A stretch of DNA of 14,159 nucleotides from Bacillota bacterium (GCA_003497225.1 DNJQ01000093.1:1-14159), one strand, 5' to 3'; positions 1 through 7,384 are shown, counted from the stretch's first letter. Notes: a model not told the origin generated them from the sequence alone. Made by a program: numbers and translations.

Positions 1-61
1 TACATGTTTCTTAATAATATATATAATTTTATGTAGAAAAATGTAATATTATGATTTATAA

Positions 62-89
62 TTAACTTGTCGAGATTTTTGCATATAAT
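62..89 (+). promoter_or_regulatory. Probable housekeeping promoter of the InlB-repeat lipoprotein gene
   Basis: A -35-like TTAACT (62-67) is followed after 16 bases by a perfect -10 TATAAT (84-89). A strong Shine-Dalgarno, AAGGAGGA, follows at about 101-108, just before the ATG at 114, so the 5' leader would be very short. The -10 is convincing; the -35 matches only 4 of 6 positions. The rest of 1-61 is AT-rich with no other recognisable element. Confidence 0.45.
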
Positions 90-113
90 TTTATAACACA
101 AGGAGGAGCAAAG

Positions 114-3100
114 ATGAAAAAGAAAACACGCTTATTGACACTACTAGCAGCGGGTACGCTATTTACTGGTGGATTGGCTTCATGTTTTGGCGGATCAAGT
201 AGTAGTAATAATACTTCACCTACTACAACCCCAACTTCCACGCCAGCTATCGTTACAACTACGCCAGCAACCCCAACCACATCTACACCGATTGATACGA
301 ATAAAGATGTTTTTGTAAAGTTTGTTTATAATAATGGAGAAGAAGACCATTTAAAAAATGCTAAAGCAGGTGATGTTATTGAAGAACCAGCAGTTCCTTT
401 ATTTGCAAATCACACATTTGTTGGTTGGTCTACATCTAAAGATAGTTTAGTAACTTTTGATTTTTCTAAGCCTTTAAGAGGTAATACAGTTTTATACGCT
501 ATTTGGACCACTGAAAAGGTCACGATTACATTTAATGCAAATGGAGCGAATCCAATAGATTCAGTTTCCGGGTACCCCGGGGATCCATTAACCTTACCGA
601 CAGATTTAAAAAAGAGCAATAAGGTATTTGATGGATGGTATTCTGATGCCGCTCTAACAAAGCCTTTTAATTCAGCAACATTCCCTTTAAAGAGCACTAT
701 TCTTTATGCTAAATTTGTCGATGGTGCAACAAGTGATACAATCGATGTTACTTGGCCAGATAGTTATAAATTCCATATTCCTCTATCTAATGATTCTTAT
801 GCTAAAAATGAAACAGTTTCTTTTAAAGTATTAGTTTCTGAAGGATTCGATCAAAATGCTATCGTGGTTAAAGCTAACGGCAATGTGTTAGTTCCAAATT
901 TAGGTGAATATTCTTTTGTTGCTACAGTTGATACTACCGTAACTGTTGAAAACCTTGTTCTTAAAAATGTCAACGTTGTTTTCCATAGTGGATATAAAGA
1001 TTCAAGCAATGAAGAAGTTGTTTATAAAGTCTCAGTTCGTTATGGCGATATGATTTCAAGCACAGCTGCTGATGGTCATTTCTCACAAAAAGGCTATAAT
1101 CTAGTTGGCTTTTATGAAGATGAAGAATTTTCAACTAAAGCAGATTTCAATATTTCAATTAGAAGAGATACAAATTTCTACGCTAAATGGGAAGTAGCAA
1201 ATTATAAGATTACATACTCAAATATTTATGAATCATACAATTTAAACACCAAAGAGAGTGTTACATATTTTGATGAACCATATAGTCTTGAACCGCTTCT
1301 TAACGCTCCTCGAGGATTAAACTTCAAAGGTTGGAGTTTGGATGGAGAAATAGTTACTCAAATTCCAAGTAAAATAGATCGCGATATTGAGTTAGTTGCT
1401 GTATGGGAAAAGTGGCAAATGGAAATTAACTTTAATACTGATGATCCAGATATTGATATCGCTTCAATTAAAGGATATTTTGGTGATCCAATTATCTTAC
1501 CGCAAAATCCTCATCGTGAAGGATTTTATTTCGGCGGATGGTATTTAGACCACGACTATAAAAGACCATTCACATATACTACATGGCCGGCAAGTGATTT
1601 ACCAATTAACCTTTTCGCACGTTGGACTGTTGAACCAGAAAATTCCTGTAAGATTGTCTTTGAAAATGCTGATGGAATCAACATTGATTATCTTACCGAG
1701 GCGGTTCCAGACAATGGTTATATCCATAAAGGATCAACCATTGTTATGCGCATCAGTGTCAAGAATGATCTCGGCTTCTCTGGAACGCCAATCGTTATGA
1801 TTAACGGTGTTGTTAAAGTCGGGGAAGAAGATGGAGATATATATACCTTTATCGTTAATAGTGATACAAGAGTGACATTTGATGGTATATCACAGAAGAA
1901 GCACACTATAGCATTTAAATATAATGATGGTACTGAATATACAGTTGAAAAACAAGTCATGTATGATCAATTGCTAACTAATAGTGTATTAATTCCTGAA
2001 CCAAAAAGAGATGGATATGCATTTAATGGATGGTTTTTAGATTCAGAATGCACAACACCCGTTATGATGAATTCTAAAATAACTAGTGATATGGTTTTAT
2101 ATGCTTCGTGGGATTTAATGCATTACACGATTCGTTTAAATAATGCTCCAGTTACCGATCATCCAGGAAATGTGATTGATTTTACTATTGAATCACCTAC
2201 TGTTATTTTAGGAAATGCTAAAAAAGATGGTTATATCTTCGTTGGTTGGTATGATGATAATGGTCTAGAATGGAAGACTGTTGATCCACATAATGATCTT
2301 CATAGGAAAGATTTAACCCTTTATGCTCAATATCGTAAAACTACTTACAATGTTAATATATATGATATCAATGGTCAGATTCTTCTCAACGCTTATAATA
2401 ATGTAGAATATGACACCACATTAAGAACAATTTTAAATTTTACTGACTTGCGTCTTGATGGATATTATATTGAACAAACTGAGATGTATTATGATATAGA
2501 TCAACGCAATCAAGTTGATTTGAATGATAAGGTAAAGGATACAACGCTAATCTATGCAGTCATTAAACCAAAACAATATTATGTGACATTTGAAGATTTA
2601 TCTACTTCTGCTACACCTTATCAAGTAAGAAATCAATATAATAATGTTATCCCAAGTGATGAACAAGAGTTTACTAAGAATCTTTATGATCAATATGTTA
2701 CATATACTTTAAATCAACCTCTAGAAAATACCGCATCATATCAAGATAGAGTATATGTTTATAATTCAGCAAATGATAAAAAGTTAGTTGAAGTCAAGCC
2801 AGACAATACCTTTGTAATTCAAATTAAATCTACTAATAGAATCGTTGTTGAAAGATGTAATTCAGTGACATTAAATCTTGTTGATGAAACTACAAATAAC
2901 TATCAAATAGTTAGTGGAGAAACAACTGGATTTATTAATGATGAAACAGAAATTACTTTAAATTCGGCTTTAGCTACTAAAGATATACTTTATATCGCTA
3001 ATGTTACTGGTGGAGTAGTTGATGAAAATTCTCTTGTTGAAGTTAAACTTTCATCTACTAATAAACTTAAATTGACCTTTAAGGAAGGTATAGCGCTTTT

Positions 3101-3374
3101 AGTTCGTGAAAGAGAAGCAGTATCTATTAGTCTTGATCAATCAGCAGTAGATATCGGACTTAGCATGGTTTCTGGTGATGCAGGAAATTATCTTGGTAAT
3201 AAAGTTCGTATTGCTTTATCAATGAGTGATAGCGAGATAAAAGCTACCGGAAAGAAACTATATATTCAATTTGGAACTAATGAACCAGTTGAAATATTGG
3301 TCGCCGATGTCGATGATGCCCCAACAATTATATTTGTTGCGAGCGATATAAATGTAACTCTAATTGTAAAGTAA
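114..3374 (+). CDS. Large surface lipoprotein with InlB-type B repeats
   Basis: This 1086-residue protein is predicted to be lipid-anchored on the outer face of the membrane. It has a basic start (MKKKTR), a hydrophobic stretch and a canonical lipobox LASC with Cys24, then a Ser/Thr/Pro-rich linker to about residue 62. At least six Listeria-Bacteroides (InlB B / Flg_new) repeats can be read at about 66-131, 136-201, 286-359, 363-431, 437-504 and 597-666. They show the hallmarks of a beta strand, a central GW or GWY turn and an ending such as LYAxW. More diverged units lie at about 669-742 and 743-820. A different beta-rich module fills 202-285 and 505-596, with fainter copies in the C-terminal 260 residues. 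The ATG is chosen for the strong Shine-Dalgarno upstream and the signal peptide. Such repeats usually occur in surface adhesins or scaffold proteins; the ligand is unknown and no catalytic domain is visible. Confidence 0.88.
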   Translation: MKKKTRLLTLLAAGTLFTGGLASCFGGSSSSNNTSPTTTPTSTPAIVTTTPATPTTSTPIDTNKDVFVKFVYNNGEEDHLKNAKAGDVIEEPAVPLFANHTFVGWSTSKDSLVTFDFSKPLRGNTVLYAIWTTEKVTITFNANGANPIDSVSGYPGDPLTLPTDLKKSNKVFDGWYSDAALTKPFNSATFPLKSTILYAKFVDGATSDTIDVTWPDSYKFHIPLSNDSYAKNETVSFKVLVSEGFDQNAIVVKANGNVLVPNLGEYSFVATVDTTVTVENLVLKNVNVVFHSGYKDSSNEEVVYKVSVRYGDMISSTAADGHFSQKGYNLVGFYEDEEFSTKADFNISIRRDTNFYAKWEVANYKITYSNIYESYNLNTKESVTYFDEPYSLEPLLNAPRGLNFKGWSLDGEIVTQIPSKIDRDIELVAVWEKWQMEINFNTDDPDIDIASIKGYFGDPIILPQNPHREGFYFGGWYLDHDYKRPFTYTTWPASDLPINLFARWTVEPENSCKIVFENADGINIDYLTEAVPDNGYIHKGSTIVMRISVKNDLGFSGTPIVMINGVVKVGEEDGDIYTFIVNSDTRVTFDGISQKKHTIAFKYNDGTEYTVEKQVMYDQLLTNSVLIPEPKRDGYAFNGWFLDSECTTPVMMNSKITSDMVLYASWDLMHYTIRLNNAPVTDHPGNVIDFTIESPTVILGNAKKDGYIFVGWYDDNGLEWKTVDPHNDLHRKDLTLYAQYRKTTYNVNIYDINGQILLNAYNNVEYDTTLRTILNFTDLRLDGYYIEQTEMYYDIDQRNQVDLNDKVKDTTLIYAVIKPKQYYVTFEDLSTSATPYQVRNQYNNVIPSDEQEFTKNLYDQYVTYTLNQPLENTASYQDRVYVYNSANDKKLVEVKPDNTFVIQIKSTNRIVVERCNSVTLNLVDETTNNYQIVSGETTGFINDETEITLNSALATKDILYIANVTGGVVDENSLVEVKLSSTNKLKLTFKEGIALLVREREAVSISLDQSAVDIGLSMVSGDAGNYLGNKVRIALSMSDSEIKATGKKLYIQFGTNEPVEILVADVDDAPTIIFVASDINVTLIVK

Positions 3375-3401
3375 AAATAAGAATATAAAAATATTACAAA
3401 T

Positions 3402-3416
3402 TGAAAACCGCTTTCA
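3402..3416. promoter_or_regulatory. Imperfect dyad upstream of the H1-tailed gene
   Basis: TGAAA-ACCGC-TTTCA has perfect 5-bp arms around a 5-base centre. It resembles a LacI-family or CcpA (cre) operator, but with one base more than the standard 14-base cre spacing. It lies 25 bases upstream of the -10 of the next gene, so it could be an operator or a weak hairpin ending the preceding lipoprotein transcript. The evidence is weak. Confidence 0.25.
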
Positions 3417-3437
3417 TCTTTATTAGCAATATTTTTA

Positions 3438-3446
3438 TGCTATTAT
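3438..3446 (+). promoter_or_regulatory. Extended -10 promoter element, TGCTATTAT
   Basis: TGC followed by TATTAT fits the extended -10 form TGnTATAAT. There is no good -35, as expected for extended -10 promoters. The 10-base string ATGCTATTAT recurs at the same kind of position before the pyrimidine-nucleoside phosphorylase gene at 6006. A strong AAGGAGG Shine-Dalgarno (3456-3462) and the ATG at 3471 follow. Confidence 0.45.
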
Positions 3447-3470
3447 CCTATACATAAGGAGGCTGGTTTT

Positions 3471-4028
3471 ATGGCTAATACAATAAAAAAGGAAGTTACA
3501 ACTAAGAAAACAACTTCAAAACCTACTGGTGTGAAGAAGAATATTGCTGCTAAAAAAACTACTACAGCTACAAAGAAAGCAACTACTTCTAAAGTGGCAA
3601 AAGCAGTTAAAAAAGAATTTGTTGGTACCGCTGATCTTTTCATTCTTAACGGAAATAAAAGATTAGATAGCAAACATCAATTCAATGAAAATCTTTCACC
3701 AATTTATGGCGTAATGGAATACGTTTGGGAAGGCGAACTTAAAAAAGGTGAAGTAACCTTAGTTCGTAAATCTCAAAGTAAGGTTCCTACAGGAGATACC
3801 TATAATTCAGGTATAACCTTAGTTGGAAATGCTATTGCATTCTTCAAAGTAGAGAATGCTTTAACAACAGTCAGCGAAGAATGCAGTGATCAAGTATTTA
3901 ATTACTGCAATCCAGAGTCAAAATTAGTTTATATCGGTGAGCCTGGACATCACGTAGTTTATGTCCGCGTCTATGATAACGCTAATGGAACTAACAATGA
4001 CCGTTGGGCAACAATCTCAATTGAATAA
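3471..4028 (+). CDS. Unrecognised protein with a histone-H1-like basic N-terminal tail
   Basis: A protein of 185 residues that I do not recognise. Residues 1 to about 50 form a low-complexity tail dominated by Lys, Thr, Ala and Ser, with recurring KKTT/KKAT/AKK blocks like eukaryotic H1 tails or bacterial AlgP/Hc1-type proteins. Residues from about 51 to 185 look like a folded, beta-rich domain (runs such as VGTADLFIL, VVYVRVYD and ATISIE) with several aromatic residues and two cysteines. There is no signal peptide or membrane segment, so a cytoplasmic place is likely. The start is well supported by AAGGAGG nine bases upstream. The gene has its own promoter and terminator, so it is a single-gene unit. 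The basic tail could bind DNA, RNA or another polyanion; that is inference from composition only. Confidence 0.8.
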   Translation: MANTIKKEVTTKKTTSKPTGVKKNIAAKKTTTATKKATTSKVAKAVKKEFVGTADLFILNGNKRLDSKHQFNENLSPIYGVMEYVWEGELKKGEVTLVRKSQSKVPTGDTYNSGITLVGNAIAFFKVENALTTVSEECSDQVFNYCNPESKLVYIGEPGHHVVYVRVYDNANGTNNDRWATISIE

Positions 4029-4050
4029 TTGAAATAATAATCTTACGCAC

Positions 4051-4079
4051 AACTGCATGTATTATGCATGCAGTTTTTA
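4051..4079 (+). terminator. Rho-independent terminator after the H1-tailed gene
   Basis: AACTGCATG (4051-4059) and CATGCAGTT (4067-4075) form a perfect 9-bp stem around a 7-base loop, running directly into a T-rich tail (TTTTTATTT). It lies 22 bases after the TAA of the preceding gene. This is the clearest terminator in the window. Confidence 0.85.
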
Positions 4080-4137
4080 TTTGTTAGAAAGCATATTATT
4101 TTTTGATAAAATATGACATAAAAATCCCTTATCTCTA

Positions 4138-4184
4138 AAAAATGGCATTTTTGAATTAATTATCACCGCAAAAATGGCAATTAT
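4138..4184. promoter_or_regulatory. Two related dyad sites upstream of the ATPase promoter
   Basis: AAAAATGGCATTTTT at 4138-4152 is a perfect 15-base palindrome around its central G. The string AAAAATGGCA is repeated at 4170-4179, continuing as ATTAT, so the second copy is a degenerate dyad. The centres are 32 bp apart, about three helical turns. A second direct repeat, AATTATC, occurs at 4158-4164 and 4179-4185. All lie immediately upstream of the consensus -35 of the ATPase gene, as operator or activator sites often do. The bound protein is unknown. Confidence 0.4.
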
Positions 4185-4187
4185 CCA

Positions 4188-4216
4188 TTGACATTCACAC
4201 TTTTTAATATTAACAT
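4188..4216 (+). promoter_or_regulatory. Sigma-A-type promoter of the ATPase gene
   Basis: A perfect -35 TTGACA (4188-4193) is followed after 17 bases by TAACAT (4211-4216), which matches 4 of 6 positions of the -10 consensus. GCAAGGAG (4221-4228) then gives the ribosome binding site for the ATG at 4234. The gene therefore has its own promoter, downstream of the terminator at 4051. Confidence 0.55.
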
Positions 4217-4233
4217 GTAAGCAAGGAGTAATT

Positions 4234-5532
4234 ATGGAAAGAAAAATATACCAAGATTTATTAAAGTGGAAAAGTTCAAGTGGACGAAAGCCTTTAATAT
4301 TGCAAGGACCTAGACAAGTAGGAAAAACTTATATTACAAATTTGTTTGGAAGTCGTGAATATGCTAACGTAGTTTATTGCAATTTTGAACAGGATGAATT
4401 TTTAAATGAATTTTTTACCGTTTTAGAACCTGAGCGAATTATAAAGATGATCGAAGCTCATAAGAGAAAACAAATTCTAAAAGAGAAAACATTAATAATT
4501 TTTGATGAAATTCAATATTGTCCAAGAGCATTAACTTCTTTAAAGTATTTTAATGAAGAAGCAAACGAATATCATATTATAGCCACTGGATCATTACTAG
4601 GAGTATCGTTAAATAGAGGAAATAACTCATTTCCTGTGGGAAAAGTAAACTTTTTGAATATGGGTCCAATGGATTTTGAAGAATTTCTTCTAGCTCAAGA
4701 AGAAAAGAATTCATTTTTAATTGATGAAATTAAAAAATGCTACAAAGAAGATTCCCCTTTAGCTAAGCCTTTTCACAATACTGCAATGGAATTATATAAA
4801 AATTACTTGTTCGTTGGTGGAATGCCAGAGGTAGTTGAAGAATTTGTTAAAACAAACAATTTTGAATTAGTTAGAATCAAACAATATAATATTCTTCAAT
4901 CATATTTTAACGATATGAGCAAATATAATAAAGCTACAGAGATTCCAAAAGTAAAACTTGTTTATAAAAATATAACAACGCAATTAGCAAAGGAAAATAA
5001 GAAGTTTAAGTATTCTTTAATTAAAAGTGGTGGTAGAGCAAGGGAATTTGAAGATGCCATTGAATGGTTGTGTTTAGCTGGTGTTGCTAAACAATTACAT
5101 AGAATAGAGCAGATAAAGTTACCACTTGATGCTTTTATTTCTTTGGATGATTTTAAATTTTATATGAACGATGTTGGGCTTTGTTGCGCAAATCAAAATG
5201 TTCATTTTGATGATATTATTTTAAACAATGATAGTTTTGAATTTAGAGGCGGATTGACGGAAAATTATGTTTTTAATCAACTTACTACAAATAATTTGCC
5301 GTCATTTTATTGGACAAATAAAAATTCGGCAGAGATAGATTTTATCACGCGTATTGGAGAAGATATAATTCCAATTGAAGTAAAATCGGGAGAGAATACT
5401 CGAGCAAAAAGTCTCTCAATTTATATACAGCAATTTAAGCCCAAATATGCAATAAAAATATCTGCTAAGAATTTTGGATTTGAAGAGAATATAAAATCAG
5501 TGCCTTTGTATGCTGCTTTTTGCATTAAATGA
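4234..5532 (+). CDS. AAA-type ATPase with C-terminal DUF4143 domain
   Basis: A 432-residue cytoplasmic ATPase of the AAA_14/DUF4143 family. Walker A is GPRQVGKT (25-32). Walker B is TLIIFDE (86-92, acidic pair D91-E92). A sensor-1-like segment, IIATGSLLG, lies at 115-123. The DUF4143 half begins near the family motif FVGGMPEVV (about 194-202). Near the C-terminus, EIDF (367-370) and IEVKSG (381-386) match the restriction-endonuclease-like D...ExK signature of the family (D369, E382, K384). Length and the ending VPLYAAFCIK are usual, so the gene looks complete. The cellular role is poorly defined; members are numerous, often carried as isolated genes and probably horizontally mobile, and a nuclease or defence-related activity has been suggested but not established. 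Here it is an isolated unit with its own promoter. Confidence 0.9.
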   Translation: MERKIYQDLLKWKSSSGRKPLILQGPRQVGKTYITNLFGSREYANVVYCNFEQDEFLNEFFTVLEPERIIKMIEAHKRKQILKEKTLIIFDEIQYCPRALTSLKYFNEEANEYHIIATGSLLGVSLNRGNNSFPVGKVNFLNMGPMDFEEFLLAQEEKNSFLIDEIKKCYKEDSPLAKPFHNTAMELYKNYLFVGGMPEVVEEFVKTNNFELVRIKQYNILQSYFNDMSKYNKATEIPKVKLVYKNITTQLAKENKKFKYSLIKSGGRAREFEDAIEWLCLAGVAKQLHRIEQIKLPLDAFISLDDFKFYMNDVGLCCANQNVHFDDIILNNDSFEFRGGLTENYVFNQLTTNNLPSFYWTNKNSAEIDFITRIGEDIIPIEVKSGENTRAKSLSIYIQQFKPKYAIKISAKNFGFEENIKSVPLYAAFCIK

Positions 5533-5565
5533 ATCTCCTCTGCTTCCTACTTTACGGCCGAGCAG

Positions 5566-5910
5566 ATGGGACAAGTAACTGTTAGAACTAGCCTAACTTC
5601 GCATGGGTTCATAGGATTAAATCCATGGTTAGGAGGGAATAGTCCATATTGTGTTTCAGCCATCAATAAAGGAAACAATCCCATTACATATTTAGAGGTT
5701 GTTTCTGCTTTAAACTCCTTTAATTTAGCATCACATTTGTACCATTATAATACAGTAAATTGCCCTATGCATTACAATCCAAAGGTGTATTTGGGTGCCG
5801 TCCAAAGTGTGGCAAATGGGTGGAATTCTGATAACAATATGGGCCTGCCCGGCTCGGGCAAAAGTGGCAGTTGGCCCCTTTTGAATGCCTATACATTTTG
5901 TAATTTTTAA
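5566..5910 (+). CDS. Doubtful hypothetical ORF in a GC-rich segment
   Basis: An open frame of 114 residues starting at ATG 5566. The same frame is open back to the TGA of the ATPase gene, so it is in frame with that gene. I do not recognise the product. It is rich in Asn, Gly, Ser, His and Trp and has no signal peptide or membrane segment. There is no credible Shine-Dalgarno before any start. Codon use drifts from AT-rich at the front to GGC/CCC/CTG near 5840-5880, unlike the neighbours. The segment LPGSGKSG looks like a Walker A loop, but the surrounding fold is missing. It may be the C-terminal fragment of a lost gene, foreign DNA, or not coding at all; several inverted repeats allow a structured RNA instead. 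Confidence 0.25.
   Translation: MGQVTVRTSLTSHGFIGLNPWLGGNSPYCVSAINKGNNPITYLEVVSALNSFNLASHLYHYNTVNCPMHYNPKVYLGAVQSVANGWNSDNNMGLPGSGKSGSWPLLNAYTFCNF
5592..5633. repeat. Nested inverted repeat in the orphan segment
   Basis: CCTAAC (5592-5597) pairs with GTTAGG (5628-5633), and immediately inside, after a 4-base bulge (TTCG), CATGG (5602-5606) pairs with CCATG (5623-5627). This gives 11 base pairs in two stacked helices around a 16-base loop. It could be part of a folded RNA. The pairing is seen in the sequence; function is unknown. Confidence 0.4.
5841..5882 (+). other. GC-rich hairpin with a T tail
   Basis: GGGC plus CTGCC (5841-5849) can pair with GGCAG plus GCCC (5866-5877) across a 3-base bulge. 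A competing small hairpin GCCCG-GCT-CGGGC lies at 5847-5859. The outer stem is followed by CTTTT. In a genome this AT-rich such a GC island is conspicuous. It could be a terminator for transcripts from the ATPase side, or the 3' end of a structured RNA. It lies within the doubtful ORF ending at 5910. Confidence 0.4.
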
Positions 5911-5918
5911 CATATATG

Positions 5919-5949
5919 AAATATAGAAAAAAACATATATTTATTTTTT
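5919..5949 (+). terminator. Weak AT-only hairpin with T run
   Basis: AAATATA (5919-5925) and TATATTT (5936-5942) form a 7-bp stem without any GC pair, followed by ATTTTTTT. Its position, between the orphan ORF and the next promoter, suits a terminator, but the stem would be unstable. Confidence 0.25.
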
Positions 5950-5975
5950 TGTTTCTTTCTCTTCCTATTAAAATA

Positions 5976-5984
5976 TGCTATTAT
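5976..5984 (+). promoter_or_regulatory. Extended -10 promoter of pyrimidine-nucleoside phosphorylase
   Basis: TGCTATTAT again fits the extended -10 form TGnTATAAT and is identical to the element at 3438. No convincing -35 is present; the upstream DNA is a pyrimidine-rich tract. AAGGAG (5991-5996) and the ATG at 6006 follow. This would transcribe the phosphorylase and the overlapping lipoprotein gene. Confidence 0.45.
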
Positions 5985-6005
5985 TGATTTAAGGAGAAAT
6001 TTATC

Positions 6006-7307
6006 ATGAGATTTAACGATTTGATTGCAAAAAAACGTGCTGGAGAAGAATTGACCGAAGATGAAATTGAGTTTTTTATCGATGGTTATGTTAGAGGTGA
6101 GATACCTGATTATCAAGTATCAGCATTTTTAATGGCGGTCATTTTTAAAGGTATGACCAAAAACGAAACATTTTGGTTAACAGATAAAATGCTTCATTCA
6201 GGTGAAACAATAGATCTTAGTAGTATTGAAGGTAAGAAAGTTGATAAACATTCAACTGGTGGAGTTGGTGATAAGACTTCATTAGTATTAGGACCGCTAG
6301 TTGCTAGTTGCGGTGCTAAATTTGCTAAGATGTCTGGACGTGGCTTAGGTCATACTGGTGGAACGCTTGATAAACTTGAATCAATACCAGGATTTAATAT
6401 TTCTCTTGGAAGAGAAGAATTCATTGAACAAGTTCGAAGAATAGGAATATCAATTATTGGTCAAACTGGAGAACTTGTTCCAGCGGATAAAAAGTTATAT
6501 GCCTTGCGTGATGTAACAAATACTGTTGATTCAATTCCTTTAATTGCTTCATCAATTATGAGCAAGAAATTAGCAGCAGGAACAGATACAATCTTATTAG
6601 ATGTTAAATTTGGTGATGGGGCATTTATGAAAACTATGGAAGATGCCCGTAAACTTGCTAAACTAATGGTAGAAATAGGAAAGCACTTCGGTAAAGATAC
6701 TAGAGCTGAAATAACAGCGATGGATGAACCTTTAGGTTATGCTGTTGGCAACAATTTGGAAGTTAAAGAAGTTGTAAATACTTTATTAAATAAAGGTCCA
6801 AAGGATTTAACAGAAATCTGTCTCCATTCCGGAAGCACAATGCTTTTACAAGCAAAATTAGTTTCAACATTCGAGGAAGGAATGGAAATGCTTCGTAAGA
6901 ACCTAGAAAATGGTGCTGCATATAAAGTTTTCTTGGACTTTATTAAAGCTCAAGAAGGTGATGTATCATATATTGAAAATCTCGATAAATTCCCAGTCGC
7001 TCTTTATCGTGAAAAAGTTAATGCACCACGCAGCGGATATATCGCAAGATGTAAAGCTTTAACTATTGGTTTAGCAGCGATGAAATTAGGTGGTGGAAGA
7101 GAAAAGAAAGAAGATACCATTGATATGTCAGCTGGTATAGTTTTAAAGCACAAGATTGGTGATAGAGTAGAAAAGGGTGAAGAACTAGCTACTTTATATA
7201 CTGAAAGACCTAATTTTGAAGCTGTAGCTAAGGAAGTCTTAGGAGCATTTGAAATCGTTGATGATCCAGTTGAAAAATCACCACTTATTTTAGAGACAAT
7301 AGAATGA
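6006..7307 (+). CDS. pdp: Pyrimidine-nucleoside phosphorylase
   Basis: A cytoplasmic nucleoside-salvage enzyme that splits uridine, thymidine or deoxyuridine with phosphate into the free base and (deoxy)ribose-1-phosphate. At 433 residues it has the length usual for the Gram-positive enzyme. The phosphate-binding stretch KHSTGGVGDKTS begins at K81, and the family signature SGRGLGHTGGTLDKLE occupies 110-125. Base-contacting residues known from the Geobacillus enzyme line up as R168, S183 and K187. An all-alpha lobe, a Gly-rich alpha/beta lobe and the C-terminal domain are all present, so it looks complete. AAGGAG ten bases upstream sets the ATG. The family also includes thymidine phosphorylase (deoA); broad pyrimidine specificity is the better guess for a Firmicute, but specificity cannot be read with certainty. 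The next gene overlaps the stop by ATGA. Confidence 0.93.
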   Translation: MRFNDLIAKKRAGEELTEDEIEFFIDGYVRGEIPDYQVSAFLMAVIFKGMTKNETFWLTDKMLHSGETIDLSSIEGKKVDKHSTGGVGDKTSLVLGPLVASCGAKFAKMSGRGLGHTGGTLDKLESIPGFNISLGREEFIEQVRRIGISIIGQTGELVPADKKLYALRDVTNTVDSIPLIASSIMSKKLAAGTDTILLDVKFGDGAFMKTMEDARKLAKLMVEIGKHFGKDTRAEITAMDEPLGYAVGNNLEVKEVVNTLLNKGPKDLTEICLHSGSTMLLQAKLVSTFEEGMEMLRKNLENGAAYKVFLDFIKAQEGDVSYIENLDKFPVALYREKVNAPRSGYIARCKALTIGLAAMKLGGGREKKEDTIDMSAGIVLKHKIGDRVEKGEELATLYTERPNFEAVAKEVLGAFEIVDDPVEKSPLILETIE

Positions 7308-7384
7308 AGAAATCTTTAATTAGTTTTTGTCTTCCACTTTTGGCCCTTGTTTTAACTTCATCGTGTAAAGGAGATACTTCTTCA

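Noticed and set aside
569..586. Cloning-vector polylinker look-alike (GGTACC, CCCGGG, GGATCC sites side by side)
   Set aside because: The stretch is in frame and encodes GYPGDPLTLP, which is matched by GYFGDPIILP in another repeat of the same protein. It also differs from the pUC polylinker by one extra C, so it is natural coding sequence.
5844..5867. Walker A motif (GLPGSGKSG) in the orphan ORF
   Set aside because: It lies about 20 residues from the end with no Walker B or other NTPase fold around it, and it coincides with a GC-rich hairpin.
5530..5910. TGA read as tryptophan, fusing the ATPase to the downstream frame
   Set aside because: TGA ends the phosphorylase, SpoIIAB and SpoVAE genes at their expected lengths, and TGG is used for Trp. 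The ATPase also ends with the usual family terminus before its TGA.
5731..5913. Minus-strand 60-residue frame opposite the orphan ORF
   Set aside because: No ribosome binding site, odd composition and complete overlap with the + strand frame; it looks like a shadow. Other short frames inside the lipoprotein, sigF and phosphorylase genes were dropped for the same reason.
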